A DNA stretch of 64,000 nucleotides from UBA2136 sp963974105 (GTDB lineage: Bacteria; Pseudomonadota; Alphaproteobacteria; UBA2136). The first letter of the stretch is position 1, and each line of letters opens with the position of its first letter. The notes beneath the pieces are model-generated. The model did not search any database, was not told the origin of the DNA, and worked only from the letters and a program-made list of their open reading frames with translations. Made by a program: the position numbers and the translations under genes. Where the stretch lies: the NCBI GenBank assembly GCA_963974105.1, contig CAXBBG010000001.1:682001-746000 (forward strand), in the 5' to 3' direction. This document shows positions 7,570 through 15,643 of this stretch, one piece after another.

Positions 7570-8046
7570 TTAGTTGACCGCAATGGTGCCGTTTTCTTGT
7601 ACAATCCCTGTGATCATACGGTTTGTTGTGTTGTTCATCACTTTGACAAAATCACCCGCTACAGCGTCGCTCATTACTGTACCTTCTGTTGTCAGGCTAA
7701 TACCTGATTTGTTGTAAGTTAGAATGGCAACGTGCCCTTGGCGTACCGTTGGTGTTTCGCGGAACTGCTTCATTTTAAGTGGTATACCTGCACGGATCGT
7801 TCTTGTTGCTTCCATACCTACAATGTCTTCTTTGTCTGTGATTGTGTGATATGACACGCGCTTTGCAGGCATTTCCATTTCTGTAAGCATAGTGTTTGTT
7901 ACTGTTTCACCACGGCGTAGTGTTTCCTTTAAAATTGGAACTTCCGTTGTTTCTACGTTTTTGGCATTGGCTAAGCTAGCGGCCATCATCATAAATGTGA
8001 TGCTCGCGGCGACCATAGTGCCTTTTATTATTGTTGTTGCTTGCAT
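7570..8046 (-). CDS. flgA: flagellar P-ring assembly chaperone FlgA
   Basis: A periplasmic protein that helps FlgI form the P ring. The start at 8046 has GGGGAG at good spacing and gives a signal peptide (MQATTIIKGTMVAASITFMMMAASLANA) and 158 residues. The SAF-type domain is recognised by ETLRRGETVTNTMLTEMEMP, TRTIRAGIPLKMKQFRETPTVRQG and the end VKVMNNTTNRMITGIV. It is at the short end of the family because the N-terminal extension of enterobacterial FlgA is missing. It lies 27 bases after flgG and 16 before flgH. Confidence 0.9.
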   Translation of the reverse strand: MQATTIIKGTMVAASITFMMMAASLANAKNVETTEVPILKETLRRGETVTNTMLTEMEMPAKRVSYHTITDKEDIVGMEATRTIRAGIPLKMKQFRETPTVRQGHVAILTYNKSGISLTTEGTVMSDAVAGDFVKVMNNTTNRMITGIVQENGTIAVN

Positions 8047-8073
8047 TGTTAATCTCCCCAATTTAAATGCGGT

Positions 8074-8850
8074 TTATATTTGGTTGGCTGCGCTCATCAT
8101 TTCATCAGCTGTGGTGATGATTTTAGAGTTTAGCTCGTAAGCACGTTGTGCTGTAATAAGGTCTGTAATACCTTCAATGGCGTCTACGTTTGAACCTTCA
8201 AGGTGCTTTTGTAGTAAACCACCCGAACCGTCTTCACCTGCAACCACTGTTGTTGGTCCGCCTGATGCGACTGTTTCACGGTAAATGTTGTCACCAATCG
8301 CTTCTAAACCTGATTCGTTGATGAACATTGTTGTTGTTATTTGACCAAGCTCTACAATGTCTTCGTCGACTTTAGCACTTACTGTGCCGTCGCTTGCAAT
8401 GTTAACGTCTACAGCCGTTGCTGGAATAGTAATGGCTGGGTCAAGGGCAAAACCTTGGCTTGTAACCATGTTACCGTCTTTGTCAATTTGGAATGCACCA
8501 TCACGTGTGTAACCTGTTGTGCCGTCTGGCAAAGATACGTTAAAGAAACCACGGCCTTGAATGGACATATCAAGCGGGGCGTCTGTACGTGTGACAGCAC
8601 CTTGTGTAAAGTTACGGTAAGTGGCACCAACGCGTACACCTAAACCATATTGAACACCGCTTGCTGCTTGTGTGTCTGTTGAAGATGTTGTTGCACCTGG
8701 CGTTGTTTCGTTCATGTATAGAAGATCTTGAAAAGCCACACGCTGACGTTTAAATGCCGTTGTGTTAATGTTGGCAATGTTGTTGGCAAGAACGTCTACG
8801 TTAGACTGCTGTGCGAGCATACCTGTTGCACCAATTTTTAAAGCATTCAT
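8074..8850 (-). CDS. flgG: flagellar distal rod protein FlgG
   Basis: A 258-residue distal rod subunit with the N-terminal motif ATGMLAQQSNVDVLANNIANINTTAFK, the central GRGFFNVSLPDGTTGYTRDGAF block and the C-terminal GITDLITAQRAYELNSKII helix. Size is normal for FlgG (about 260). It is preceded by flgF and followed by flgA in the standard alphaproteobacterial order. Confidence 0.96.
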   Translation of the reverse strand: MNALKIGATGMLAQQSNVDVLANNIANINTTAFKRQRVAFQDLLYMNETTPGATTSSTDTQAASGVQYGLGVRVGATYRNFTQGAVTRTDAPLDMSIQGRGFFNVSLPDGTTGYTRDGAFQIDKDGNMVTSQGFALDPAITIPATAVDVNIASDGTVSAKVDEDIVELGQITTTMFINESGLEAIGDNIYRETVASGGPTTVVAGEDGSGGLLQKHLEGSNVDAIEGITDLITAQRAYELNSKIITTADEMMSAANQI

Positions 8851-8871
8851 GACTGTATCTCCTTATTTATC

Positions 8872-9597
8872 TTATTGAGGCAAACGTGAAAGATCACGGA
8901 TGGCACGTTGTTCTAATTCTTCGAGCGTTTTTACAAGTTTTTGGCTTGATGTATAGCTACGGTTAATTTCTGTTAGGTTTACTGTTTCTTCAATAGGGTT
9001 AATGTTTGCATTTTCTATGTAACCCTGTGACAGAGAGGCTGTTGTTGACAGTCCAGGCTCTGCACCTTCGTAAATGTAACCGTGGTTACCTGTACGGATA
9101 AGTTTTTGAGGTTCGGCAATGTTAAAAATACCTAAGGTTGCAATGGGGCCGTTTTGGTTGGCAATAAGGCCGTCATTGGTAATGGTGATTTTTGTACTGT
9201 CATTTGGAATATTGATCGCACCACCGTTGGTGTCGAGTACAGGAGCACCAGAGTCAGTAATTAAATTACCTTCTGGGCTTAAACCAAAGTTACCGTTTCT
9301 GGTGTAGTGTATTTGTCCGCCACGTTCTGTAGCAAAGAACCCTGCACCAACAATAGAAACATCTAGGTCGTTGTCTGTACGTGTAAGACCGCCTTGAGCA
9401 AAGTCGTAGTGTGTGCCCATGTGATGTGTGAAAGAAGCGACGTTTTCCGTTTGTTTACGGCTTATAACTTCTTCAAAACTCATACCCAGCTTTTTAAAGC
9501 CGTTGGTGTTTGCGTTGGCAATGTTATCAGCTACCATATCAAGCTTAGAGCGTTGCCCTAGCATGTGTGACGAAACTACGTAAACTGGAACTGTCAT
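8872..9597 (-). CDS. flgF: flagellar proximal rod protein FlgF
   Basis: A 241-residue rod subunit. The N-terminus (HMLGQRSKLDMVADNIANANTNGFKKLGMSF), the middle (GAGFFATERGGQIHYTRNGNFGL) and the C-terminus (ETVNLTEINRSYTSSQKLVKTLEELEQRAI) fit FlgF. First gene of flgF-flgG-flgA-flgH; a sigma-54-type promoter lies about 57 bases upstream, and GGGAGAA precedes the ATG. Confidence 0.94.
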   Translation of the reverse strand: MTVPVYVVSSHMLGQRSKLDMVADNIANANTNGFKKLGMSFEEVISRKQTENVASFTHHMGTHYDFAQGGLTRTDNDLDVSIVGAGFFATERGGQIHYTRNGNFGLSPEGNLITDSGAPVLDTNGGAINIPNDSTKITITNDGLIANQNGPIATLGIFNIAEPQKLIRTGNHGYIYEGAEPGLSTTASLSQGYIENANINPIEETVNLTEINRSYTSSQKLVKTLEELEQRAIRDLSRLPQ

Positions 9598-9653
9598 TGT
9601 TTTTCTCCCAATATTCTTTAGGTTCCTCCCCAGAAACCTGTTGCAGAAGTAAA

Positions 9654-9669
9654 AGCATAAACCGTGCCA
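9654..9669 (-). promoter_or_regulatory. sigma-54 (-24/-12) promoter for flgF-flgG-flgA-flgH
   Basis: On the minus strand TGGCACGGTTTATGCT fits TGGCACG-N4-TTGCW with one mismatch. It is almost identical to the site before flgB and lies 57 bases from the flgF start. The rest of the 257-base gap to the divergent gene at 9855 shows no other clear signal. Confidence 0.8.
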
Positions 9670-9854
9670 ACTTTGTTAAGTTCCTGAAAAGCAATGGTTT
9701 ATGTATTTATAGTGAAAGGCGTTGCACGTTTGAAACATGGCATAAGATGAATGCTATATAAAAGGATTGGAGCGGGTGGTTTTGTTTTGCTTTATTTGTG
9801 AATAAAGCCCAGAATTAAGCCTGTAAATATAAATTAACAGTAAAGTTCGCCCTT

Positions 9855-10577
9855 ATGAAAGATGCACCAAGTATTCTACAAGATATCCGTACGATCCGTG
9901 ATATTGAAACTTCTTTAGAAGAAGCTGAGGATTTCATCTCCCGTGTGAAGTCAAATAAAGTACGTCTGACAATGACAGATGGTGCGATAAATATTTCTCG
10001 TGAGGAAATGGCAAAAATTACTGACCTTGTGGTGACTTTGGAACGTAGTGGTAAGGCATTGGAAACAGCTGTATCTTATTTAAGAGAGTTGATGGCTTAT
10101 GACGAAATAACACAGATGTTTTCACGTCGATACATTTTACATTTAGTAGAAAAAGAGCTTTACCGTGCCCTGCGTTATGACACACACTTTAGCGTAATTG
10201 CTTTTGAGCTTGACCCGTTTGAAGATGAGCTGCAAAACCTAGGGATGAATGACATCAATCTTCTTGTAGGTGAAGCAGCACGCGCTATCCGTCACTTTGT
10301 ACGTGATAGTGATTCTCCTGGCCGTACAAGTGAGAGAACATTTATGGTACTTTGTCCTGAAACGGACCTAGAAGGTGCTAAAATTTTAGCAGAGCGTATT
10401 CGTGAGTCAGTTGACAGAGATTACGAACTTTCTATGGGGCGTACAAGAATGACAATGAGCGGATGTGTTGTGGACAGTAAAGACCCTGCTGTACGTGATA
10501 TGGCTGGCTTGTTGTATGTAATGGATGGCAAGTTGTCACAAGCGCGTGACCATAACCCTAACACCATTATTGCTTAG
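9855..10577 (+). CDS. degenerate GGDEF-domain protein
   Basis: A 240-residue soluble protein. A helical N-terminal part (residues ~1-90, likely coiled coil) precedes a diguanylate-cyclase fold that starts at YDEITQMFSRRYI and contains IAFELDPFED. The catalytic GGDEF motif is replaced by SERTF at residues 159-163 (GRTSERTFMVLCPET). It should therefore be inactive as a cyclase and may act as a c-di-GMP- or GTP-sensing, or purely structural, domain. It is divergent from the flagellar operon and followed by a full GGDEF-EAL protein, so a motility role is plausible. Confidence 0.75.
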   Translation: MKDAPSILQDIRTIRDIETSLEEAEDFISRVKSNKVRLTMTDGAINISREEMAKITDLVVTLERSGKALETAVSYLRELMAYDEITQMFSRRYILHLVEKELYRALRYDTHFSVIAFELDPFEDELQNLGMNDINLLVGEAARAIRHFVRDSDSPGRTSERTFMVLCPETDLEGAKILAERIRESVDRDYELSMGRTRMTMSGCVVDSKDPAVRDMAGLLYVMDGKLSQARDHNPNTIIA

Positions 10578-10621
10578 TTATTACCGTAAATATTTCTTAT
10601 AAAAGCATGTGTTTAAATAAT

Positions 10622-10637
10622 TGGCATGGTACATGCG
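10622..10637 (+). promoter_or_regulatory. possible sigma-54-like site ahead of the GGDEF-EAL gene
   Basis: TGGCATGGTACATGCG keeps the GG and GC doublets at the sigma-54 spacing but departs from consensus at three positions. It lies about 92 bases upstream of the ATG at 10730. Weaker than the two flagellar sites. Confidence 0.35.
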
Positions 10638-10729
10638 TGTATGCGCATGTTTTAAAATGTCAGTTATACTAAAGTGGTATTATAGCGCTAAAGCATAAGT
10701 ACGTGTGAATAGGAAAGGACCTTAAGTAG

Positions 10730-12820
10730 ATGTCGATATTGATTGTCACACCAGAATTAATGTTAGCAGAAAAAGTGAGATCTTTGTTTTTAAGACAAAA
10801 CTCACCACTTCTTGGCGTGGAACATAATGTATCTGATGGCTATGAAGCAGGGGTTGTCACCCTTGAATCGAAAGACCGATTTGAAACCATTGTTGTTGTA
10901 ACTGATGTTTACAACGAACAATTTGCCGATTTTCTCGATCATATCGAACGACAACGTAAAGGCCCTGTTGTGATTATGACAGATTCTGCAGATGTTTCTA
11001 CGCGTGTGCGTGCACGCGGCATTAAATTTGTTATGCCACGCACCAGTGTTGACCAAGACGTGTTTGTAAGTATTTTAGATGCTGTCAAAGACCATTACCG
11101 ATTGGGTGAGTCTGTTCATCAATTAGAAGAAGTTTATCAAAACGCCGAACAGAGATTCCGTGATGTAGCAGACCATTTTGCCGACTGGTTATGGGAAGTT
11201 GACAAAAATCTTAATATTAATTTTTCTTCAAGCCGTAAGCGTTCTATGGAAAATGTTGAAACGGGCACGTCTTTCTTGAAATGCTTTTTACCAGAAGAAT
11301 CTAGCCGTATTGAAGATGAGTTTGCAGCGCTCTTTAAAGAGCCGCGCCCATTCCAAGATGAAGAATTTTGGAGCTTTGATGCCTATGGCACAAGGATCTG
11401 CTGGTCTTTAAGCGGTGTACCTGTATTCAACAAGCGCGGTACAGTCACAGGTTACCGTGGGGTAGCTAAAGATATTTCAAATGAAAAAGCATCTGTCGAC
11501 CATCTTTACTTTATGGCGAATAACGATGCTTTAACAGGTTTTTATAATCGTACACGTTTTGTAGACGAACTTGGACGTAGCGTGCGTAGCCACGTGCGTG
11601 AGGGACGTGATGGCGCCCTTGTTCTTATAAATGTTGATCGCTTTAAATTGGTGAATGACACCCATGGCTACGGCGCTGGTGATAAGCTTATTATTCATAT
11701 TGCACAAATTTTAAAGGCAAACTTAAGAACAGAAGATTTTATTGCAAGAACAGGTGGCGATGAATTTGCGGTTATTTTTCAAAATACCAATATTGAAGAT
11801 GCTTCTTTACATGCCAAAGAACTTTTGCGGGCTTTAAGTTCTAAAACTTTTAAACATGACAATTCAGAAGTGCGTGTAACGGCACGCGCGGGCGGTGTTT
11901 CTTTAGGTAATTATGGCTCCACGGCTGATGAATTACTGTCTAATGCCCATATTGCTTTAAGTGAAGCAAAAGCCAAAGGAAGTAACAATTTCTGCCTGTT
12001 TGATACACTTGAACTAAAAGGGCAAGAGTCAAACCATAAAATGGCAATGTCTAACTTTGTTTCGCGCTGTTTAGATGTTGAGCGTGAACGATTGATTTTA
12101 TATTACCAACCTATTGTGAGTTTGGGCAATGAGGCTACAATTGAAAGATATGAAGTTTTAGTTCGTCTTTTGGATGAAGATAATAACATCGTATCACCTG
12201 TTAAATTTATAGAAATAGCAGAAGAATTTGGCATTATTTCAAAACTTGATAGAATTGTCGCTTGCCGCGCCTTGGATGTATTAGAAACTTGGCAAAATGA
12301 CGGTAAAAACATAACGCTTAGCATCAATATTTCGGGCAAAACTTTTGCCGATAGTGAAGCGATTGAACGTATTACACACCACCTGTCAACCAAGTCGCTT
12401 AAACCAAATAGCGTTATATTTGAATTAACAGAAACATCCGCTATTAAAGATATTTCATTAGCAAGACGTGTGATTGCACGATTTAAAGATTTAGGGGCTC
12501 AATTTGCCTTAGATGACTGCGGTATGGGATACTCATCATTTGACTATATACGTCAACTTGACCTTGATTATATTAAAATTGATGGTTCATTCATTCGTGA
12601 TTTGCACCGCAATAAAGAAGACGAAGCTTTTGTACGTGCTCTGCGTGATATTGCTAAGCGTTTAGAGATAAAAACGGTCGCTGAAATGGTTGAAGATCAA
12701 GAAACAGTCGCCTTTTTGAAACGACTAGGCATAGACTTTGCGCAGGGGTATCATTTTGCGATGCCAGCAGCCGAGCTACCAGAAGAATTTGACGATATAC
12801 AAAGAAAAACGTTAAACTAA
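10730..12820 (+). CDS. REC-like/PAS/GGDEF/EAL cyclic-di-GMP protein
   Basis: A 696-residue cytoplasmic signalling protein. Residues 1-125 look like a receiver-type alpha/beta domain; whether it keeps the phosphoacceptor Asp is unclear. Residues ~140-260 form a PAS domain (FADWLWEVDKNLNINFSSS, GYRGVAKDISNEKA). Then comes a GGDEF domain with intact GGDEF at 342-346, and an EAL domain whose signature is EVL at 475-477 (YEVLVRLLDE), with DDCGMGYSSF and IKIDGSFIRDL conserved. Both enzymatic sites look usable, so it could make and/or degrade c-di-GMP. No membrane segments. Confidence 0.88.
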   Translation: MSILIVTPELMLAEKVRSLFLRQNSPLLGVEHNVSDGYEAGVVTLESKDRFETIVVVTDVYNEQFADFLDHIERQRKGPVVIMTDSADVSTRVRARGIKFVMPRTSVDQDVFVSILDAVKDHYRLGESVHQLEEVYQNAEQRFRDVADHFADWLWEVDKNLNINFSSSRKRSMENVETGTSFLKCFLPEESSRIEDEFAALFKEPRPFQDEEFWSFDAYGTRICWSLSGVPVFNKRGTVTGYRGVAKDISNEKASVDHLYFMANNDALTGFYNRTRFVDELGRSVRSHVREGRDGALVLINVDRFKLVNDTHGYGAGDKLIIHIAQILKANLRTEDFIARTGGDEFAVIFQNTNIEDASLHAKELLRALSSKTFKHDNSEVRVTARAGGVSLGNYGSTADELLSNAHIALSEAKAKGSNNFCLFDTLELKGQESNHKMAMSNFVSRCLDVERERLILYYQPIVSLGNEATIERYEVLVRLLDEDNNIVSPVKFIEIAEEFGIISKLDRIVACRALDVLETWQNDGKNITLSINISGKTFADSEAIERITHHLSTKSLKPNSVIFELTETSAIKDISLARRVIARFKDLGAQFALDDCGMGYSSFDYIRQLDLDYIKIDGSFIRDLHRNKEDEAFVRALRDIAKRLEIKTVAEMVEDQETVAFLKRLGIDFAQGYHFAMPAAELPEEFDDIQRKTLN

Positions 12821-12858
12821 AGGCATGACATTTTAATTTAACGTAAAGGCTTTTTTTT

Positions 12859-14133
12859 ATGACCCAGCTTTATCAGTATGATGATATGGCCGCTCTTGGC
12901 GCATTGTCGCTCAAGCGCGATGATCTTTTAGACGATATTCAGGAAAAAGAAGATAAAATTGAAGCTTTTGCAGAAGCCTTAAAGGCTGGCATGTTTCCAG
13001 GTTTTAGTATTTGTCATCACAAAGAAGACTTGGCTGCGCTCAATGTTTTAGCGCAAGGCTGGTCTGGCAATTTTAAACATGCTGTTTTTCTAGGCGTTGG
13101 TGGTTCTTCATTGGGGGCTCAAACGCTTGTTTCATTTATGGGTAAGTTTGCCAAGCACACTATTGAGCTTTATTTTTTAGATAATGTTGATCCTTTTACA
13201 GTCGATCAGCTTATTGAACAGCTGCCACTCGAAGATACGGTGGTTATTCCTGTGAGTAAGTCTGGTGGTACCATTGAAACGTTATCTCAAACTATGCTTT
13301 TTGCAGAAGCGTTTGCTGTGAAAAATTTACCGCTTTCCATACATATGTTGGGTATTACTGAAAATAAAGACAATGCGTTGCGTCAATTTTTAACTGAATA
13401 TGAAGTTCCAATTTTAAATCATGCAGAAGATATTGGTGGACGTTTTACTGTTTTAACCCTTGTGGGTATGTTGCCTGCAATACTTGCTGGTGTAGATGCG
13501 ACGGCTGTGCGTGAGGGTGCGGCTGAAGTTTTGCAGGATTTTTATAATGACCCTATAAATGCAGTGCCTACTTTAGGTGCGGCGTTTGCTATACGTACGG
13601 GTGAAATGGGCAGGCCTATTCATTATATGATGCCATATAGCGACCGCCTTAATAAACTGAGCGACTGGTATGTGCAGTTGTGGGGTGAAAGTATTGGCAA
13701 AGAGGGTAAAGGGACAACACCTGTGCCTGCGCTTGGAAGTACAGACCAGCATAGTGCTTTGCAGTTACTTATGGAAGGTCCACTGGACAAAGTAGTAACG
13801 ATAATTTTGCCAGATTGTTCAAATGAAGGTCGAATGGTTAACAGCGTTTATGCACAATTAGTGGATCAGCCATATTTAGAGGGCTTAACGCTTGGCAAGC
13901 TTTTATATAATCAAGCCCACGGCACTGCCGATGCTTTAAATGCAAACGGTGTGCCTGTACGTATGTTTTACACGCAACAGCTTAATGAAAAAGTGTTGGG
14001 CGCATTGCTCATGCACTTTATGCTTGAAACTGCTGTGGCGGGTATTTTATTAGACGTGAATACGTGGGACCAACCTGGTGTTGAAGAAGGTAAAAAGCGT
14101 ACCATGGCTTATTTAAACCGTAGTGCCAATTGA
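12859..14133 (+). CDS. pgi: glucose-6-phosphate isomerase
   Basis: Interconverts glucose-6-phosphate and fructose-6-phosphate. A 424-residue short form. Sugar-phosphate binding segments are visible: GVGGSSLGAQT (about residue 80), VSKSGGTIETLSQT (about 134), the IGGRFTVLTLVGMLP block (PGI signature 1-like) and an end segment ETAVAGILLDVNTWDQPGVEEGKK matching PGI signature 2. It is much shorter than the E. coli enzyme but consistent with the short bacterial subgroup. Followed by a strong terminator. Confidence 0.93.
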   Translation: MTQLYQYDDMAALGALSLKRDDLLDDIQEKEDKIEAFAEALKAGMFPGFSICHHKEDLAALNVLAQGWSGNFKHAVFLGVGGSSLGAQTLVSFMGKFAKHTIELYFLDNVDPFTVDQLIEQLPLEDTVVIPVSKSGGTIETLSQTMLFAEAFAVKNLPLSIHMLGITENKDNALRQFLTEYEVPILNHAEDIGGRFTVLTLVGMLPAILAGVDATAVREGAAEVLQDFYNDPINAVPTLGAAFAIRTGEMGRPIHYMMPYSDRLNKLSDWYVQLWGESIGKEGKGTTPVPALGSTDQHSALQLLMEGPLDKVVTIILPDCSNEGRMVNSVYAQLVDQPYLEGLTLGKLLYNQAHGTADALNANGVPVRMFYTQQLNEKVLGALLMHFMLETAVAGILLDVNTWDQPGVEEGKKRTMAYLNRSAN

Positions 14134-14149
14134 ATACGGTGTATATCTA

Positions 14150-14178
14150 AAAAAAGCCCCAAATAGGGGCTTTTTTTT
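14150..14178. terminator. bidirectional terminator after pgi
   Basis: AGCCCC/GGGGCT stem with A-rich left flank and T8 right flank. It serves pgi (plus) and the small gene at 14193 (minus). Confidence 0.85.
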
Positions 14179-14192
14179 ATCGAGTGGTTGGT

Positions 14193-14522
14193 TTATGTAC
14201 AGCAGGTAGATATTTTAAATTGTGGGTGCACTTGTAAGTCTGAAAGCATGGCGGTGCTGTGTAAGCGTTTGCCCCAAATATATTTGTTGCTATCAAATTT
14301 TAGGCTATTTGCATTTTTAAATTCAAAAATAAGTTCGGTATAACAATTATTGTCACCGTGTGATTTGCTTTGGTATTGCTTGCGCATATTCGAAAAGGAA
14401 TCGGACATATCTGAATTCAAGATTTCTTGAAGCAATTTATCTTGCAAATCTACGGCGTCTGCATTTTTGTCATTTAAAACAATAATACTCACGCTATTGG
14501 TTGGGAGTGAAAATTGAAGCAT
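14193..14522 (-). CDS. hypothetical protein, 109 aa
   Basis: A small soluble protein beginning MLQFSLPTNSVSIIVLNDKN and ending in KISTCCT with a vicinal cysteine pair. There is no signal peptide or membrane segment and no family is recognised. It is the distal member of a run of three small minus-strand genes (14193, 14673, 15072), but a terminator-like hairpin at 14633 separates it from the other two. Confidence 0.55.
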   Translation of the reverse strand: MLQFSLPTNSVSIIVLNDKNADAVDLQDKLLQEILNSDMSDSFSNMRKQYQSKSHGDNNCYTELIFEFKNANSLKFDSNKYIWGKRLHSTAMLSDLQVHPQFKISTCCT

Positions 14523-14632
14523 GTTGTTTCCTTAGCTTAAATGGGGTTTAAGCATTAAAAAAGGTAAATAAAGTGGTGTTTTCACCTCTTTATATAGTCT
14601 ATTTATTGGCTTTTTCAAGCTTTTTGTAAAAA

Positions 14633-14664
14633 AATAACCCTGCACCGTGAGGTGGAGGGTTATT
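14633..14664 (-). terminator. terminator of the two-gene paralog operon
   Basis: On the minus strand a long hairpin AATAACCCT...AGGGTTATT (with inner CACC/GGTG) is followed by T5. It lies just after the stop of the gene at 14673. Confidence 0.75.
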
Positions 14665-14672
14665 GTCGATCG

Positions 14673-15053
14673 TTATAACTGGTATGTGCCGTTACGTAGG
14701 CGAATAATACGCATGTTTTCTGAGGCGTGGGTAAGAATGCTTTCAAACGGTGTAAATGTTGTTTGAACTTGGATTGTGTGCCCGCGCTCTGTTTTAAACG
14801 CACTTGTTTTAGTAAGAGCCGTCCCTGTGTTATGTATTGCATGTAAGCCTGCGTTTAGAATGATGGTTTGGGTTAAATTTAAACCAGAATGAGCATATTG
14901 TGCAATATGATCGGCATGAATGGCTGCAATCTCCATTTTATCCTCTGGTGTAAAGTGACTTTGTGGCTTAAGCGCTTCGGCTTCAATATACATGTGCTGT
15001 ACATGTCCACTTGCATCGTGATGCATAATTTTAAAAACTTGTAGAGCATTCAT
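14673..15053 (-). CDS. hypothetical protein, 126 aa (paralog of upstream gene)
   Basis: A small soluble protein with an excellent ribosome site (GGGAGG). It shares a pattern with the gene just upstream: YIEAEALKPQSHFTPEDKMEIA here against YIDADKASAFNGFLPEDRNSIA there, plus a downstream GHTIQV/GKEIIV and a SILT segment. The two are probably divergent tandem duplicates forming one operon. Function unknown. Several His and Glu residues are present, but no motif. Confidence 0.6.
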   Translation of the reverse strand: MNALQVFKIMHHDASGHVQHMYIEAEALKPQSHFTPEDKMEIAAIHADHIAQYAHSGLNLTQTIILNAGLHAIHNTGTALTKTSAFKTERGHTIQVQTTFTPFESILTHASENMRIIRLRNGTYQL

Positions 15054-15071
15054 AAATAACCTCCCAAAGGG

Positions 15072-15470
15072 TTAGGTGTAAACATTACTGTTTCGTGTAG
15101 CTTTTAAAACTGTATGCGGATAATTCTCCGCTGTTAATATAGAAGATACCTCATTATTTGCTGTTAAAATGCTGGTGACAATTATTTCTTTACCACTTAG
15201 TAATAAAACGGCGGTTTTTTCGCTTGTTTCATTGCGCAATAAATAAGGTTTTTCACCTATAAATGAAACAACGCTTGCACTTGAGATAAAACGGCTCTTT
15301 TGAGATTTTTCCATATTGCTTGCAACGGCTAAAGCAATAGAATTGCGGTCTTCGGGTAAAAAGCCATTAAAAGCAGAAGCTTTATCGGCGTCTATGTAAG
15401 AAGTGCTTGAAAAATCAGCGAGCTGGTGATTGATATGGATTTGTAAGAAAGTAAGTTGGGTGATGCTCAT
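15072..15470 (-). CDS. hypothetical protein, 132 aa (paralog of downstream gene)
   Basis: A small soluble protein with AGGGGG upstream of the ATG. The shared pattern with the 126-residue neighbour (YI-acidic-A-acidic ... F-x-PED-basic ... IA) suggests an old tandem duplication. The two genes are 18 bases apart. No recognised domain. Divergent from mutL, with 173 bases between the starts holding the promoters of both. Confidence 0.6.
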   Translation of the reverse strand: MSITQLTFLQIHINHQLADFSSTSYIDADKASAFNGFLPEDRNSIALAVASNMEKSQKSRFISSASVVSFIGEKPYLLRNETSEKTAVLLLSGKEIIVTSILTANNEVSSILTAENYPHTVLKATRNSNVYT

Positions 15471-15643
15471 ATATAAACCCCCTAAGGTTTGTTATACGAA
15501 TAAAAGAAATGGTGTTTCAGGTACTTGTTATGTTTAAACAACGCGTACTTATTTTTAATAGTTGTATGCATAGTTCAAACCTTTGTCAAGGTTTAGGTAC
15601 TTTATAGTTTAAATTATGGTCTAATTAAGTTATCTTTTGTTTT

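Noticed and set aside
7554..7604. Longer FlgH start
   Set aside because: Would overlap flgA and put 17 residues before the lipoprotein signal peptide; the internal ATG with AGAAAGG is better.
9738..9756. TGGCATAAGATGAATGC as a third sigma-54 site
   Set aside because: Spacing between the GG and GC doublets is two bases too long.
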